Source of the DNA: Methanosarcina acetivorans C2A
GTDB lineage: Archaea > Halobacteriota > Methanosarcinia > Methanosarcinales > Methanosarcinaceae
Assembly (NCBI RefSeq): GCF_000007345.1
Contig: NC_003552.1
Span: 2,480,001 to 2,544,000 of the forward strand
Direction of reading: 5' to 3'
DNA length: 64,000 nt
Position 1 is the first letter of the stretch. Each line of letters starts with the position of its first letter. This document shows, piece by piece, positions 28,917-37,345 of the stretch. The notes under the pieces are model-generated. The model saw only the letters and a list, made by a program, of their open reading frames with translations, ran no database searches and had not been told where the DNA came from. Position numbers and translations under genes: made by a program.

Positions 28917-29945
28917 TGTTTTATCCCGAAATTATTTCGCGCTAAATATGTCGGTTGTAATCCCTTATCTTTTGTGAAACTTAATGGAAAAAAGATACGT
29001 TGGATCATTGCTCAAAAATCGAAAGGTGAATCTACCTCGACGATAGCTGAGATCCAGGGGATCTCAGCCCGTCGAGTTCAGCAGATCTACAAAGAATACG
29101 TTGAAACTGGTCAGCTTCCTCAAGTTGGCATTAATCTTGGAAGACCAAAGAACCCCTTATCCTCCTCTGATCAGGAATTGATTGACCAAACTTACTCTGA
29201 TTATAAGTTTGGAGCCTGTTACCTTGAGATTCTCATCGAAGGCAAATATAATCGTAAGATATCTCATAACAGAATCCATAACTACCTACTTAGCATGGAC
29301 CTTGCCAAGGAAAACCGAAAAAAGAAACAGAGAAGAAAATGGTGTAGATACGAACGCGAACACAGCATGTCTGCTGCACACATCGATTGGCATGAGAATC
29401 CCCTGTTAGGACTGCAAGTCTGTGCCATTCTTGATGATTCATCAAGAATGATAATTGCAGGTGGAGAGTACGTTCATTGCAACACGGAGAACACCATTAA
29501 AGTGATTGATGAACTTGTCAAAGAGTACTGGGACATATACCCTTTAAGAGAGCTCATTATGGATCATGGAAGTGAATTCGGGGCTCACAGGATTAATAAG
29601 GATGGTTCATGGGATAGTGACTTTAAAAGATGCATTGAAGAACTTGGAATCAAACCAATACTTGCAAGGGTAAGACATCCTCAGACAAACGGAAAAATAG
29701 AGAAATGGTTCGATACATATCAAAGGTTTAGAGGAGAGTTTGAATCATTTGAAGAATTCGTACAGTGGTATAACAAGAGGCCACATGGAGCTTTGAAACT
29801 TGAACAGTTAGAATCGCCACAGGAAGCATTCTGGAATAGATTACCAGTTGAGGCAAAGTTCAGAATAGGAGTGAGATTGTTTGGGTGGTGAAAACATGGA
29901 CAAGAGGAAAAAAGTTTCAAAGCGAAATTATTTCAGGACAAAACA
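28917..29945 (+). mobile_element. complete IS481-family insertion sequence
   Basis: 1029 bp. The left end reads TGTTTTATCCCGAAATTATT then TCGC (28917-28940); the right end (29922-29945) is its inverse with 3 mismatches in 24. The flanking direct repeat TTTATGAGCTTATCC (28902-28916 and 29946-29960) is a 15-bp target duplication. The insertion hit the left end of the MITE-like palindrome at 29951-30075. Confidence 0.92.
28974..29891 (+). CDS. IS481-family transposase (integrase core)
   Basis: 305 residues from a GTG inside the element; the frame also opens into flanking DNA upstream, which cannot be part of the IS gene. N-terminal HTH region (GESTSTIAEIQGISARRVQQ). The rve catalytic core has Asp in AAHIDWHENP, Asp in LIMDHGSEFG and Glu in QTNGKIEKWFDTYQR, followed by WYNKRPHGAL. 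Intact. Confidence 0.88.
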   Translation: MKLNGKKIRWIIAQKSKGESTSTIAEIQGISARRVQQIYKEYVETGQLPQVGINLGRPKNPLSSSDQELIDQTYSDYKFGACYLEILIEGKYNRKISHNRIHNYLLSMDLAKENRKKKQRRKWCRYEREHSMSAAHIDWHENPLLGLQVCAILDDSSRMIIAGGEYVHCNTENTIKVIDELVKEYWDIYPLRELIMDHGSEFGAHRINKDGSWDSDFKRCIEELGIKPILARVRHPQTNGKIEKWFDTYQRFRGEFESFEEFVQWYNKRPHGALKLEQLESPQEAFWNRLPVEAKFRIGVRLFGW

Positions 29946-29950
29946 TTTAT

Positions 29951-30075
29951 GAGCTTATCCCAAAACCTATTTTATTACTCCATCGATAGAAATTTCCGAA
30001 TTATTATCATTAGGCTCGATTGACTATTCTGGATTTAAGATTTAGAGAGCAAATTTTGAGTTTTGGGAGAAGCTC
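29951..30075. mobile_element. MITE-like palindromic element (copy 1)
   Basis: GAGCTTATCCCAAAAC at the left and GTTTTGGGAGAAGCTC at the right form 16-bp inverted ends of a 125-bp non-coding unit. A related unit with the same ends lies at 31234-31361. Its left end was the target of the IS481 insertion. No clear target duplication. Confidence 0.65.
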
Positions 30076-30145
30076 AACGTTTATTCCACGCTCCGAGAAA
30101 AAATACATGTTGGAGTTTTGATAAAAAGTTTAAAAGAGGATAACC

Positions 30146-31171
30146 TCACCATTTTTTACGTCTAAATATTACTGTTAAAACAATGATTGCAGCAACAAGT
30201 ACAATAATTGAAGAGAAATCTACGAAATTTGGAGCAAACTTCTGAATGCGTGAATATCCTGATTCAGCAACATAAACATTACCCGAAGAATCTACAGCAA
30301 TACCAGTTGGGTCATAAATTTGTCCGTTTCCGCTGCGCGAAGAATCCCATTGAGTGAGGTATCTGCCGTTGCTGTTAAACTTCTGAATGCGCTGATTAAA
30401 GTCGTCGGCAACATAAACATTACCCGAAGAATCTACAGCAATACCACATGGTAAAAGAAATTGTCCGTTTCCGCTACCATAAGAACCCCATTGAGTGAGG
30501 TATCCACCTGTGCCGTTAAACTTCTGAATGCGATTATTATCACTATCGACAACATAAACATTACCCGAAGAATCTACAGCAACGCCCTCAGGATCATTAA
30601 ATTGTCCGTTTCCGCTACCATAAGAACCCCATTGAGTGAGGTATCCGCCTGTGCTGTTAAACTTCTGAATGCGGTTGTTGCCTGCATCTGTTACATAAAC
30701 ATTACCCGAAGAATCGACAGCAACACCATGTGGATAAATAAACTGCCCGTTTCCGCTGCCCAAAGAACCCCATTGAGTGAGGTATCCACCTGTGCCGTTA
30801 AACTTCTGAATGCGTTTATTGCCCGTATCCGCAACATAAACATTACCCGAAGAATCTACAGCAATACCATATGGTGAAAAAAGTTTTCTGTTTCCGCTGC
30901 GCGAAGAATCCCATTGAGTGATGTAACCACCTGTGCTGTTAAACTTCTGAATGCGGTGATTACTAATCTCGGTAACATAAACGTTACCCGAAGAATCTAC
31001 AGCAACACCAATTGGACATATAAATTGTCCACTGTCGCTGCCATAAGAACCCCATTTAGTAACAAAATTATAAGTCTTAGCATACGTAGCAGAAGCGATC
31101 ATCAAACAAAGAAATAATAAAACCAAACAAAACAATATTTTCCTAAAAATATTGACTTGTTGACACTTCAT
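30146..31171 (-). CDS. NHL-repeat surface protein with C-terminal anchor
   Basis: 341 residues. Signal peptide (ILFCLVLLFLCLMIASATYA), then six NHL repeats of about 47 residues, each with GIAVDSSGNVYVAD and RIQKFN...YLTQWGS, likely forming one six-bladed propeller. A C-terminal helix (IIVLVAAIIVLTVIF) with RRKKW anchors it. Such propellers bind proteins or glycans on the cell surface. The repeats are very similar at the DNA level, so copy number may vary between strains. Good SD (GGAG) nine bases before ATG. The adjacent MITEs are non-coding. Confidence 0.9.
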   Translation of the reverse strand: MKCQQVNIFRKILFCLVLLFLCLMIASATYAKTYNFVTKWGSYGSDSGQFICPIGVAVDSSGNVYVTEISNHRIQKFNSTGGYITQWDSSRSGNRKLFSPYGIAVDSSGNVYVADTGNKRIQKFNGTGGYLTQWGSLGSGNGQFIYPHGVAVDSSGNVYVTDAGNNRIQKFNSTGGYLTQWGSYGSGNGQFNDPEGVAVDSSGNVYVVDSDNNRIQKFNGTGGYLTQWGSYGSGNGQFLLPCGIAVDSSGNVYVADDFNQRIQKFNSNGRYLTQWDSSRSGNGQIYDPTGIAVDSSGNVYVAESGYSRIQKFAPNFVDFSSIIVLVAAIIVLTVIFRRKKW

Positions 31172-31233
31172 TTTTTGAATCGCTCCTTTATTTTTTCATA
31201 TTATGTTGTTAATAGTCCAACATTTTACTATAT

Positions 31234-31361
31234 GAACTCAGCCCAAAACCCAGTTTTATCTAATTATCTAGGATTATTCAGGATTGCTTCATAAACGAGG
31301 CTAGATATGTAGCTTAAATATGAGATCCAAAGAAGCAAATTTTGAGTTTTGGGATCAGCTC
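31234..31361. mobile_element. MITE (copy 2) with TATAT target duplication
   Basis: Starts GAACTCAGCCCAAAAC and ends GTTTTGGGATCAGCTC, an imperfect inverted pair like that of 29951-30075. TATAT flanks both sides (31229-31233 and 31362-31366). Non-coding, 128 bp. Confidence 0.75.
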
Positions 31362-31560
31362 TATATAATTCAAATAAGTCTTAAAATTACTTGCCCTTAT
31401 TAGTATGCAACTACGTTTATAATTCTAAAAAACGGCATCAGTAACACATTTATAGTTTCAAGATCTATTATATATGTAGTCGGATATTGAGTATGCTAGA
31501 CATAAAATATATTATTACTTGAAGTTGGTCTAGAAATTCAATTGTAGGACTACAGAAGGT

Positions 31561-31713
31561 GAAATTATAGCGAAAAATGAAGAAGATTTTGATGAGTGGT
31601 CTAAACAATTTATTTCAAAAAACGAAGAAGCAATTAAATCTATTGAAAAAAACGGAACTCCCTTGCACAAAGCATTTATTGCTGTAGCTAAGAGACATGC
31701 GGGAGCTGTTTAA
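31561..31713 (+). pseudogene. short orphan coding fragment
   Basis: Fifty codons reading EDFDEWSKQFISKNEEAIKS and ending KRHAGAV-stop have protein-like composition, but the frame has no ATG/GTG/TTG and closes upstream at about 31538. It is probably the 3' remnant of a small gene. Family not recognised. Confidence 0.35.
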
Positions 31714-32261
31714 TTATTATTGTTGTCTTTCAAGCAATTGCATTGAAAGCCCTTGAGATGCCCTACGAAGGGCGATATTACTCCTTTTGATAGTTAATAC
31801 ATATCTAAAAATTTGACTCTCATTTTCAAGCTTATCGTTTCAAAAAGACGCGCTATTATAATTGACCTTTTTGTACAACTAGTCTTTAAATTTGACCAAA
31901 CGTGTTTTGTTATAGAAATCACTGGCACAAGTGAAAAAAGCGCAATCGAAATGGTTCAAAAACAATATTTGAGGTTGGGGCAGGAATACCCATAGACCTG
32001 CCCCCATAAAGGGACTTGAACACCTGTAGAAGCGTCCTGTCTCATAGAAGTATAAGCATCAAAAACTATATAAAATTTATCATACAGTTTCAAAAGAAAT
32101 TTATATGTTTACTTACCCTCATCAATTGGTCGGTTAATTAAATCAGAGCTTCGTAGTACTCGTCAGAATTAAACTCATGCAATTAAAAAGAGAAATAACC
32201 CTTCTCAGGGCATTTCAAAAGCTTTTACTGATCTGTAAGTCTTTTTCTGCAATCAAATACC
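31714..32261. other. gene-poor gap with a strong hairpin
   Basis: No confident gene. TGGGGCAGG (31976-31984) pairs with CCTGCCCCCA (31997-32006) around a 12-base loop; it has no T-run, so a terminator role is doubtful. A 60-codon frame at 31813-31995 has fair codon usage but no recognisable family. Confidence 0.4.
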
Positions 32262-32900
32262 TCAAACCCACTTTTTAGTATATTTTGCGTAATTATATTC
32301 GTATATGAGCCTGAGAATAGTTTTGTCCGATTCGATTTCGTACTCCTTTACCTCTTCCGCAATCTCCCTCATAAGCTTACAGAACGAAAAATACTTTTCA
32401 GCAGGGTCATTTCTGTAACGACATCCATACGCCAGTGCAATACTTCGATCCCACATAGGGAAGAACTGTGGAGCAAAAATATGAAGTGCCATAGCCGCAG
32501 CCGCAGTGCCCCTGTTCATCTTTCCATTCTTAAGTTCAACTGATAAAGCTTCAATAAAATCGTTGATTAGAGCCGTTATGTCTTTCTGATCAGAATCGGA
32601 TAAACTAGAAATGTATCGATTTCTAAACTTCTCTATGCCCTTGATATTTTTTGCAATGCATATTTTGAGTTTAGCAATATCAATAGAACCCTTTCCATAA
32701 AACCTCGCATTGCTTGTTGATAGGAACCTTCGTAAAGCAAAAGCTATTTCCAAGATATCTGTATATTCGGATGAACTCCAATAGCGATCTACTATGAAAA
32801 CCGCATACTCATATACAAATTCCAGCTCTTTATTTTCGTTGTACTTTTCAATGCCCGTCCTGAACTCTTCTTCTGGTATGGTAATTTTATGTTTGCTCAT
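32262..32900 (-). CDS. hypothetical helical protein
   Basis: 212 residues, soluble and helical. A conserved-looking C-terminal segment APQFFPMWDRSIALAYGC resembles a motif seen in several uncharacterised proteins with helix-hairpin-helix glycosylase-like folds, but I cannot assign a family. GGAG nine bases before ATG supports the start. It diverges from the uS17-TPR gene group, separated by 536 non-coding bases. Confidence 0.65.
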   Translation of the reverse strand: MSKHKITIPEEEFRTGIEKYNENKELEFVYEYAVFIVDRYWSSSEYTDILEIAFALRRFLSTSNARFYGKGSIDIAKLKICIAKNIKGIEKFRNRYISSLSDSDQKDITALINDFIEALSVELKNGKMNRGTAAAAMALHIFAPQFFPMWDRSIALAYGCRYRNDPAEKYFSFCKLMREIAEEVKEYEIESDKTILRLIYEYNYAKYTKKWV

Positions 32901-33298
32901 CTTTAATGCTCCTTTTATTTTTAGAGATTTTAGCTAGTTTGTGGTTTACTGATAGCGTTTTTATCACACCCCCCTACGTCAAGGAATTCGCTTAAAAATC
33001 TTCCCATACGAGGTTGCTTGTGGTTGATTTTGAAAAAAAGAGATAAATATGCAGGCAAATGAGATGTCGATAAAAAAGCGATTTTGAGAGAAGTGGCAGA
33101 TAGCTGGAAATTGAAGCAAATCTAAGCTTTTGAGCCGAGTCTATGCTAAAAATAAGTATGTTAGATTAAATAAGAGAGCAATGAGGTTCTAAAGAGAAAA
33201 TAAGAGTTGTAGCGGGGAAAAGTTGGCGTGAGTTGGGTATCCTTTGAGAATAGCTTGACATTCGACTATTTTTAAGTTTTGCAATGACTTAAGATCAG
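32901..33298. other. intergenic region, nothing recognised
   Basis: About 400 AT-rich bases between divergent genes; it must hold the promoter of the 32262-32900 gene. No open frame, RNA or palindrome of note. Confidence 0.4.
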
Positions 33299-33378
33299 TA
33301 ATCAATCAAGTTTCTGATCATGAAAACAGTCCTGAAAATCTTGATTATAAAGAATTAACGGCTTTTAGGATTAGGCTC
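33299..33378 (+). repeat. upstream direct repeat, copy 1
   Basis: About 80 bp beginning AATCAATCAAGTTTCTGATC and ending TTAGGCTC. It matches 34123-34202 at roughly 80 percent. One copy lies upstream of the 33437 gene and the other upstream of the uS17-TPR gene, so it may be a shared control region. Confidence 0.75.
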
Positions 33379-33406
33379 GTAATCAGTTTATTTCGAAAAT
33401 GTTAAA

Positions 33407-33414
33407 TCTTTATA
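33407..33414 (+). promoter_or_regulatory. TATA box of the 33437 gene
   Basis: CTTTATAC is centred about 26 bases before the ATG at 33437, placing the start of transcription at or next to the start codon; no SD is present. Confidence 0.45.
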
Positions 33415-33436
33415 CTCCCAAGTTAACTTTGTTAGC

Positions 33437-34051
33437 ATGAGATTGAAGATATTTTGTTCAATTTTATTATTACTGAGTTTTAGTCCACAGATTTCATTAG
33501 CTGATACTCTTTCAATAGATATGAAAGAGAATAACTCTTCATATACTGTGATTCATAGCGTAAAGGTTGATAAGATAAATGATATAAATATAAAAACAAA
33601 CAATGAAGAGTTAAATGGAACAAATCCTCTAATTCAGATAAACTATAACTCTGCCAACAATGAAAAAGATTCAATCGGATCAGACCCAGCAGTAGTAGCT
33701 GTTATTGGTGCATCTGCAGTCATAACAGGTAGCTTAATCTCTTATTTTATGCAAATGAGAGGATGGAAAGAGCAAAGAGAATTAGAACTTAAAAAGTGGA
33801 AAAGAGATAGACTGCAGGAGATATATAGCAATTGTATTCAACATTTATATAATGGCGAGAAAGATGAAGCTCAAAAATGGCTGAGTATTTTATTAATATA
33901 TCAAGAGGATGAACAAAGCTTTAGTAAATTAAGAGAAAAAATGAAAATTCATAAAGAGACTGATATTCATGATTTTGATACAATAGAAGGGTTAATTAAA
34001 GATATTATTCAGTTAGCATTTACTGACAAAAGATTACATAGTCCGAAGTAA
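33437..34051 (+). CDS. membrane protein of unknown function, first gene of the uS17-TPR group
   Basis: 204 residues. Signal peptide or first helix (IFCSILLLLSFSPQISLA), then a short external segment with N-glycosylation sequons (about 25-85). A transmembrane helix follows (AVVAVIGASAVITGSLISYF, about 92-112), then a basic, helical cytoplasmic tail (KEQRELELKKWKRDRLQE). No family recognised. It shares an 80-bp upstream repeat with the uS17-TPR gene 245 bp downstream, suggesting joint expression. AT-rich codon usage unlike the core genes points to horizontal transfer. Confidence 0.65.
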   Translation: MRLKIFCSILLLLSFSPQISLADTLSIDMKENNSSYTVIHSVKVDKINDINIKTNNEELNGTNPLIQINYNSANNEKDSIGSDPAVVAVIGASAVITGSLISYFMQMRGWKEQRELELKKWKRDRLQEIYSNCIQHLYNGEKDEAQKWLSILLIYQEDEQSFSKLREKMKIHKETDIHDFDTIEGLIKDIIQLAFTDKRLHSPK

Positions 34052-34122
34052 AGTTTTCACTTAAGATAATTCACAAGCCTATTCCGAAACTCAAATCTGC
34101 TTCCTTGAGTCCTGTATCCGAA

Positions 34123-34202
34123 TAATCAATCAAGTTTCTTATTATGAGAATAGTTCTGAGAATTCTTGAGGATTAAGAATTAAATAGCTTTTAGATAGGC
34201 TC
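34123..34202 (+). repeat. upstream direct repeat, copy 2
   Basis: Second copy of the 80-bp unit at 33299-33378, ending about 95 bp before the uS17-TPR start codon. Confidence 0.75.
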
Positions 34203-34295
34203 CCAATAACTAATAAATTTTCACAAATCAAAAGGATTGTCCTTTTTTGTTAAAAAGATTCTAAATAAATGACGTAAAAGGAATGTTTAGGTAAT

Positions 34296-35756
34296 ATGCG
34301 TGATATAGGAATCAATGGGATTAAACTACCTACGGAAGACTGTAATGATCCTGAATGTCCGTTCCATGGTAAACTTTCTGTAAGAGGCCAAATTTTAAAA
34401 GGAATAGTCATTAGTGACAAAATGACGAAAAATATAGTGATGAAAAGATATCGTGAAAAGTGGAGTTACAAATATCAAAGAAAACAGAGAGTGAGTTCTA
34501 AGATTCATGCATATAGCCCTCCATGTATGGAAGCGAAAATAGGAGACATTATAACTATCGCGGAATGCAGACCTCTAAATAAAGGCAGTTCATTTGTTGT
34601 AATTGAAAACAAATCTAATATTAATTTTGTAGACAATTTATTAAATGTTGATGATAAATGGAGAGAAGAGCTTTATGTAAAAGATCTAAAAGAAATGATT
34701 TCATTAATTCAAAAAGAAATTAAATCGTTGCCCTCTAAATCTTCAGAACTACCTATTAGATTAGATCAGTTAGCTAATTGTCAAAGGAATTTATATTTTA
34801 TATCGGGGGATATCAAACAGCTAGAAGACTCAGTTGATAATTTCTCAAAGTCCGTATCACTTACACCAATAAACTCAAGCGACAAGCTAATTAGACTTAT
34901 TAGTCTTGGTAAAACTCAAAGCTTTTTATATAAAACAACAAATGATGTTTCATCGTTAGATTCCGCAATTAATGCTTATGGAGAAGCAATAGAAACTTAT
35001 AACGTACTGTCAACAATTACCAACAATTATTTACCTTATTTTTTAACTGCCTCAAAGAATCTTGCAGATTTGCTTATTTTTGAATATGAAAAAAATAAGA
35101 ATGCCTCTGACTTAAAAAGAGCTGTCTACTATTATAATGAATTTTTAAATTCGGCGCCTACTGGCACGTCAAATACTCCAATTGTCCTAAAAAGACTAAG
35201 TTCAGCCATGAAATATTATTATACACTCAATCAAGATATAGACTATTTAGAGAAAGAAATAAATTATATTCAAAAAGCTGTAAATATCACGAATTCATCA
35301 TCTGCAAATTTACCAGGGTTGTTAATAGACTTGGGGGACTCACTTAATGAATATTATGAGTGTGGTAAAAGTAAAATTCCATTTGACAAATTAGAGAAAA
35401 TTCTTATCGAATCTCGAAATAGTTATATGAAAGCCAAAGGACTCATCTCAGACGATTCAATTAATTTATTAAAAATATTTAACAACATCGGGAATGTCTC
35501 CAGAGAATTATATATCCACACTAACGAAATTTCATATTTAAAAGAAGCAATTGATTTTTGGAGAAAATCAATCAAAAGTGAGGATCTCAATAAACAAAAT
35601 TATTCTTCTAATAATATCCTGCGCCTAAATAATCTTGCAGTCGGATTAATTGATTTGTATGAGGTTGAGAGTGATCCAAAATATTTAGACGAATCTCAAA
35701 AAATTTGGAACCGTCTTAAGAGGGAATTATGGACGAGGAAGAATTACAAATCGTGA
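34296..35756 (+). CDS. ribosomal protein uS17-like domain fused to TPR-like array
   Basis: 486 residues. Residues 1-108 read as a complete archaeal uS17: CNDPECPFHGKLSVRGQIL, VISDKMTKNIVM, KYQRKQRVSSKIHAYSPPC and GDIITIAECRPLNKGSSFVV follow the order and spacing of the S17P OB-fold, including the Cys/His N-terminal motif. Residues about 125-480 are helical repeats of the kind found in CHAT-associated TPR proteins (units with LA..L...Y..T.D...L..AI). Ordinary uS17 is about 105-110 residues and lies in the S10/spc ribosomal operon, so this is an accessory paralogue. It could bind 16S rRNA or compete with uS17 while the TPR part recruits partners; that is inference. It overlaps the next gene. 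AT-rich. Confidence 0.85.
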   Translation: MRDIGINGIKLPTEDCNDPECPFHGKLSVRGQILKGIVISDKMTKNIVMKRYREKWSYKYQRKQRVSSKIHAYSPPCMEAKIGDIITIAECRPLNKGSSFVVIENKSNINFVDNLLNVDDKWREELYVKDLKEMISLIQKEIKSLPSKSSELPIRLDQLANCQRNLYFISGDIKQLEDSVDNFSKSVSLTPINSSDKLIRLISLGKTQSFLYKTTNDVSSLDSAINAYGEAIETYNVLSTITNNYLPYFLTASKNLADLLIFEYEKNKNASDLKRAVYYYNEFLNSAPTGTSNTPIVLKRLSSAMKYYYTLNQDIDYLEKEINYIQKAVNITNSSSANLPGLLIDLGDSLNEYYECGKSKIPFDKLEKILIESRNSYMKAKGLISDDSINLLKIFNNIGNVSRELYIHTNEISYLKEAIDFWRKSIKSEDLNKQNYSSNNILRLNNLAVGLIDLYEVESDPKYLDESQKIWNRLKRELWTRKNYKS

Positions 35757-36454
35757 GTAATAATATCCGTAAATTTGATGATTATATTCAAAACGGAGGG
35801 AATTCTGGAGACATAGGATTTGAGAACATAAGAGAAAAATTTGGAATTTTTATAAATACTCCAGTTTCGGGTATAATATCAAATTTCTGTAAAAACACTT
35901 CTGGTATGACCCAAGATGCAAAAAAACTAGTTCATAAGAACAATGTATTTGTAATCAGTATAAAGTTTTCACTTTATAAACTGCCTAAAAATCTCAACTC
36001 AGTAGAGTTTAATATTACATTAAATAATGATAAACTGATAGTTAGAGACAATTACCCTAAAATTGTTACTGGAAAAGATGTACTGCGTGATTATAAATTA
36101 GGTATAAACGAAGCAACATTAAAATTTGAGAAAATATCAGAAGGTAAGAATTTGATTTGTGAATATAGTGAGTTGCATCCAACCATAAAATGTTATCCGA
36201 AAGAACCTGAAATAGTTCGGGTGGATAATAAAGAAAGCTTAGAGAATGAAAAAATCTTTCAGCCCGTAATAGCCTGGAAATATATTAATGAGGACTTAGA
36301 GGGAGAAAAATCAATTCATATTATATTAGCGGTGCCAAAAAACCAAAACGAAACGGAGGTGAAGGCAAAGTTTACTCTTGAATATGAGAATATTAAATTT
36401 AGCGATCCCAATGGATATGTTAGTTTAATTAAAGCAGAGGGTTTAAATTCTTGA
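35729..36454 (+). CDS. hypothetical protein coupled to the uS17-TPR gene
   Basis: 241 residues; starts inside the end of the uS17-TPR gene (28-bp overlap). ATG 35729 has AAGAGGG five bases upstream; GTG 35752 would give a 4-bp overlap instead. Either way translation is coupled, so the two proteins probably work together. The N-terminal 50 residues are helical; the rest is beta-rich with alternating hydrophobic residues, like an immunoglobulin-like or OB sandwich. No signal peptide, membrane helix or recognised family. Confidence 0.7.
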   Translation: MDEEELQIVSNNIRKFDDYIQNGGNSGDIGFENIREKFGIFINTPVSGIISNFCKNTSGMTQDAKKLVHKNNVFVISIKFSLYKLPKNLNSVEFNITLNNDKLIVRDNYPKIVTGKDVLRDYKLGINEATLKFEKISEGKNLICEYSELHPTIKCYPKEPEIVRVDNKESLENEKIFQPVIAWKYINEDLEGEKSIHIILAVPKNQNETEVKAKFTLEYENIKFSDPNGYVSLIKAEGLNS

Positions 36455-36631
36455 CTTGTCTTTTTTAACCATATTTAAAGCTTTTATCCTCTTTAAAGTC
36501 ATACTTGCAGCGCGAAAATTCTGAGAGGCCTCTTGTTCAAGTGTACTTTTCCATAATGGTATGATAAACGAAAGTCAAAATATCCGCTTGATAGTATAAA
36601 CTCATGCAAAATACAAGAATCATAAGAAAAC

Positions 36632-37231
36632 TCAATCTTGGGCTTCTAAAGGGCTTAGAACAGAAACTAAACGTGTCTGTCTTTGAATTATATTCCATTC
36701 TTCTAGCTGTTTAATTATATCAGTGAGTTCATCATCGAGTGCAAGGCCCTGATAGTGTTTCATAGATGTTAAAACATCGTGTCCCTGTCGCAAACAGACT
36801 TTACTTTCATCGATACCTGCCGCAATCATCCAAGATTCAATAGTCTTACGGGTAGTCTTTGCGGATATCCCGTATGGATCAATGCCCGCTTTCATTGCCC
36901 AACGTTTTAAGTTCTTACTCCAAGTATCTTGAAGTGGTGGCTTTTCATCAAAATTATCCATTAAGACTTCGAAATAGTTTTTAGGTAACGGACGAATGTT
37001 TCTCTCAGGCATTTTCCGTTCACCTTTTTCAACAGCTTCTTCAGGTAAATGAATCAAGTTTTTCTTCTTATTATACCAATCCTGATGTTCAAAGAACCGC
37101 AAATACTCAATATACCTCATTCCAGTTATCATAAGCATATCAAACATGTATTTGTGTTTCTTTTTTGGGATTGCGTCTTTTAGTGCTTCGTACTCTTTAG
37201 GAGTAAGTATCCTAATATCGTTCACAAACAT
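36632..37231 (-). CDS. tyrosine recombinase catalytic domain, possibly truncated
   Basis: 199 residues carrying only the catalytic part of a phage/archaeal integrase: Arg in ITGMRYIEYLRF, Lys in KGERKMPE, second Arg in AKTTRKTIESWM (Lys at the usual first His), then LRQGHDVLTSMKHYQGL with His and the nucleophile Tyr. The N-terminal core-binding domain is missing. The reading frame stays open upstream of the ATG to the end of the IS21 element at 37258, so the insertion may have removed the 5' half. It may be a leftover of the element that brought in the neighbouring accessory genes. Confidence 0.78.
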   Translation of the reverse strand: MFVNDIRILTPKEYEALKDAIPKKKHKYMFDMLMITGMRYIEYLRFFEHQDWYNKKKNLIHLPEEAVEKGERKMPERNIRPLPKNYFEVLMDNFDEKPPLQDTWSKNLKRWAMKAGIDPYGISAKTTRKTIESWMIAAGIDESKVCLRQGHDVLTSMKHYQGLALDDELTDIIKQLEEWNIIQRQTRLVSVLSPLEAQD

Positions 37232-37345
37232 ATGATTGATTTCCGATTTTATAATAATGTCAAGGGCGGTTAAGAATCTTCCAATTTCGGCGGTTTAAAA
37301 ACTTCCAATTCTCAATCCTTGTGAAAAGTTCGAGGATTGTAGATA

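Noticed and set aside
28718..28945. 75-codon frame across the IS481 left end, and the longer transposase frame starting at 28809
   Set aside because: Both run from flanking DNA into the element. The IS boundary at 28917 shows the upstream codons are not part of the transposase.
31813..31995. 60-codon plus-strand frame
   Set aside because: No SD, family or conserved neighbour. It might be a remnant, but the evidence is too thin to list as a gene.
32005..32045. Possible tRNA 3' end or attachment site on the minus strand (T-arm-like GTTCAAGTCC)
   Set aside because: The T-loop consensus is present, but the T-stem has a mismatch and no anticodon or D arm can be folded upstream. Treated as chance similarity.
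34296..34620. Housekeeping ribosomal protein gene
   Set aside because: It is fused to a long TPR part and sits among mobile elements rather than in a ribosomal operon.
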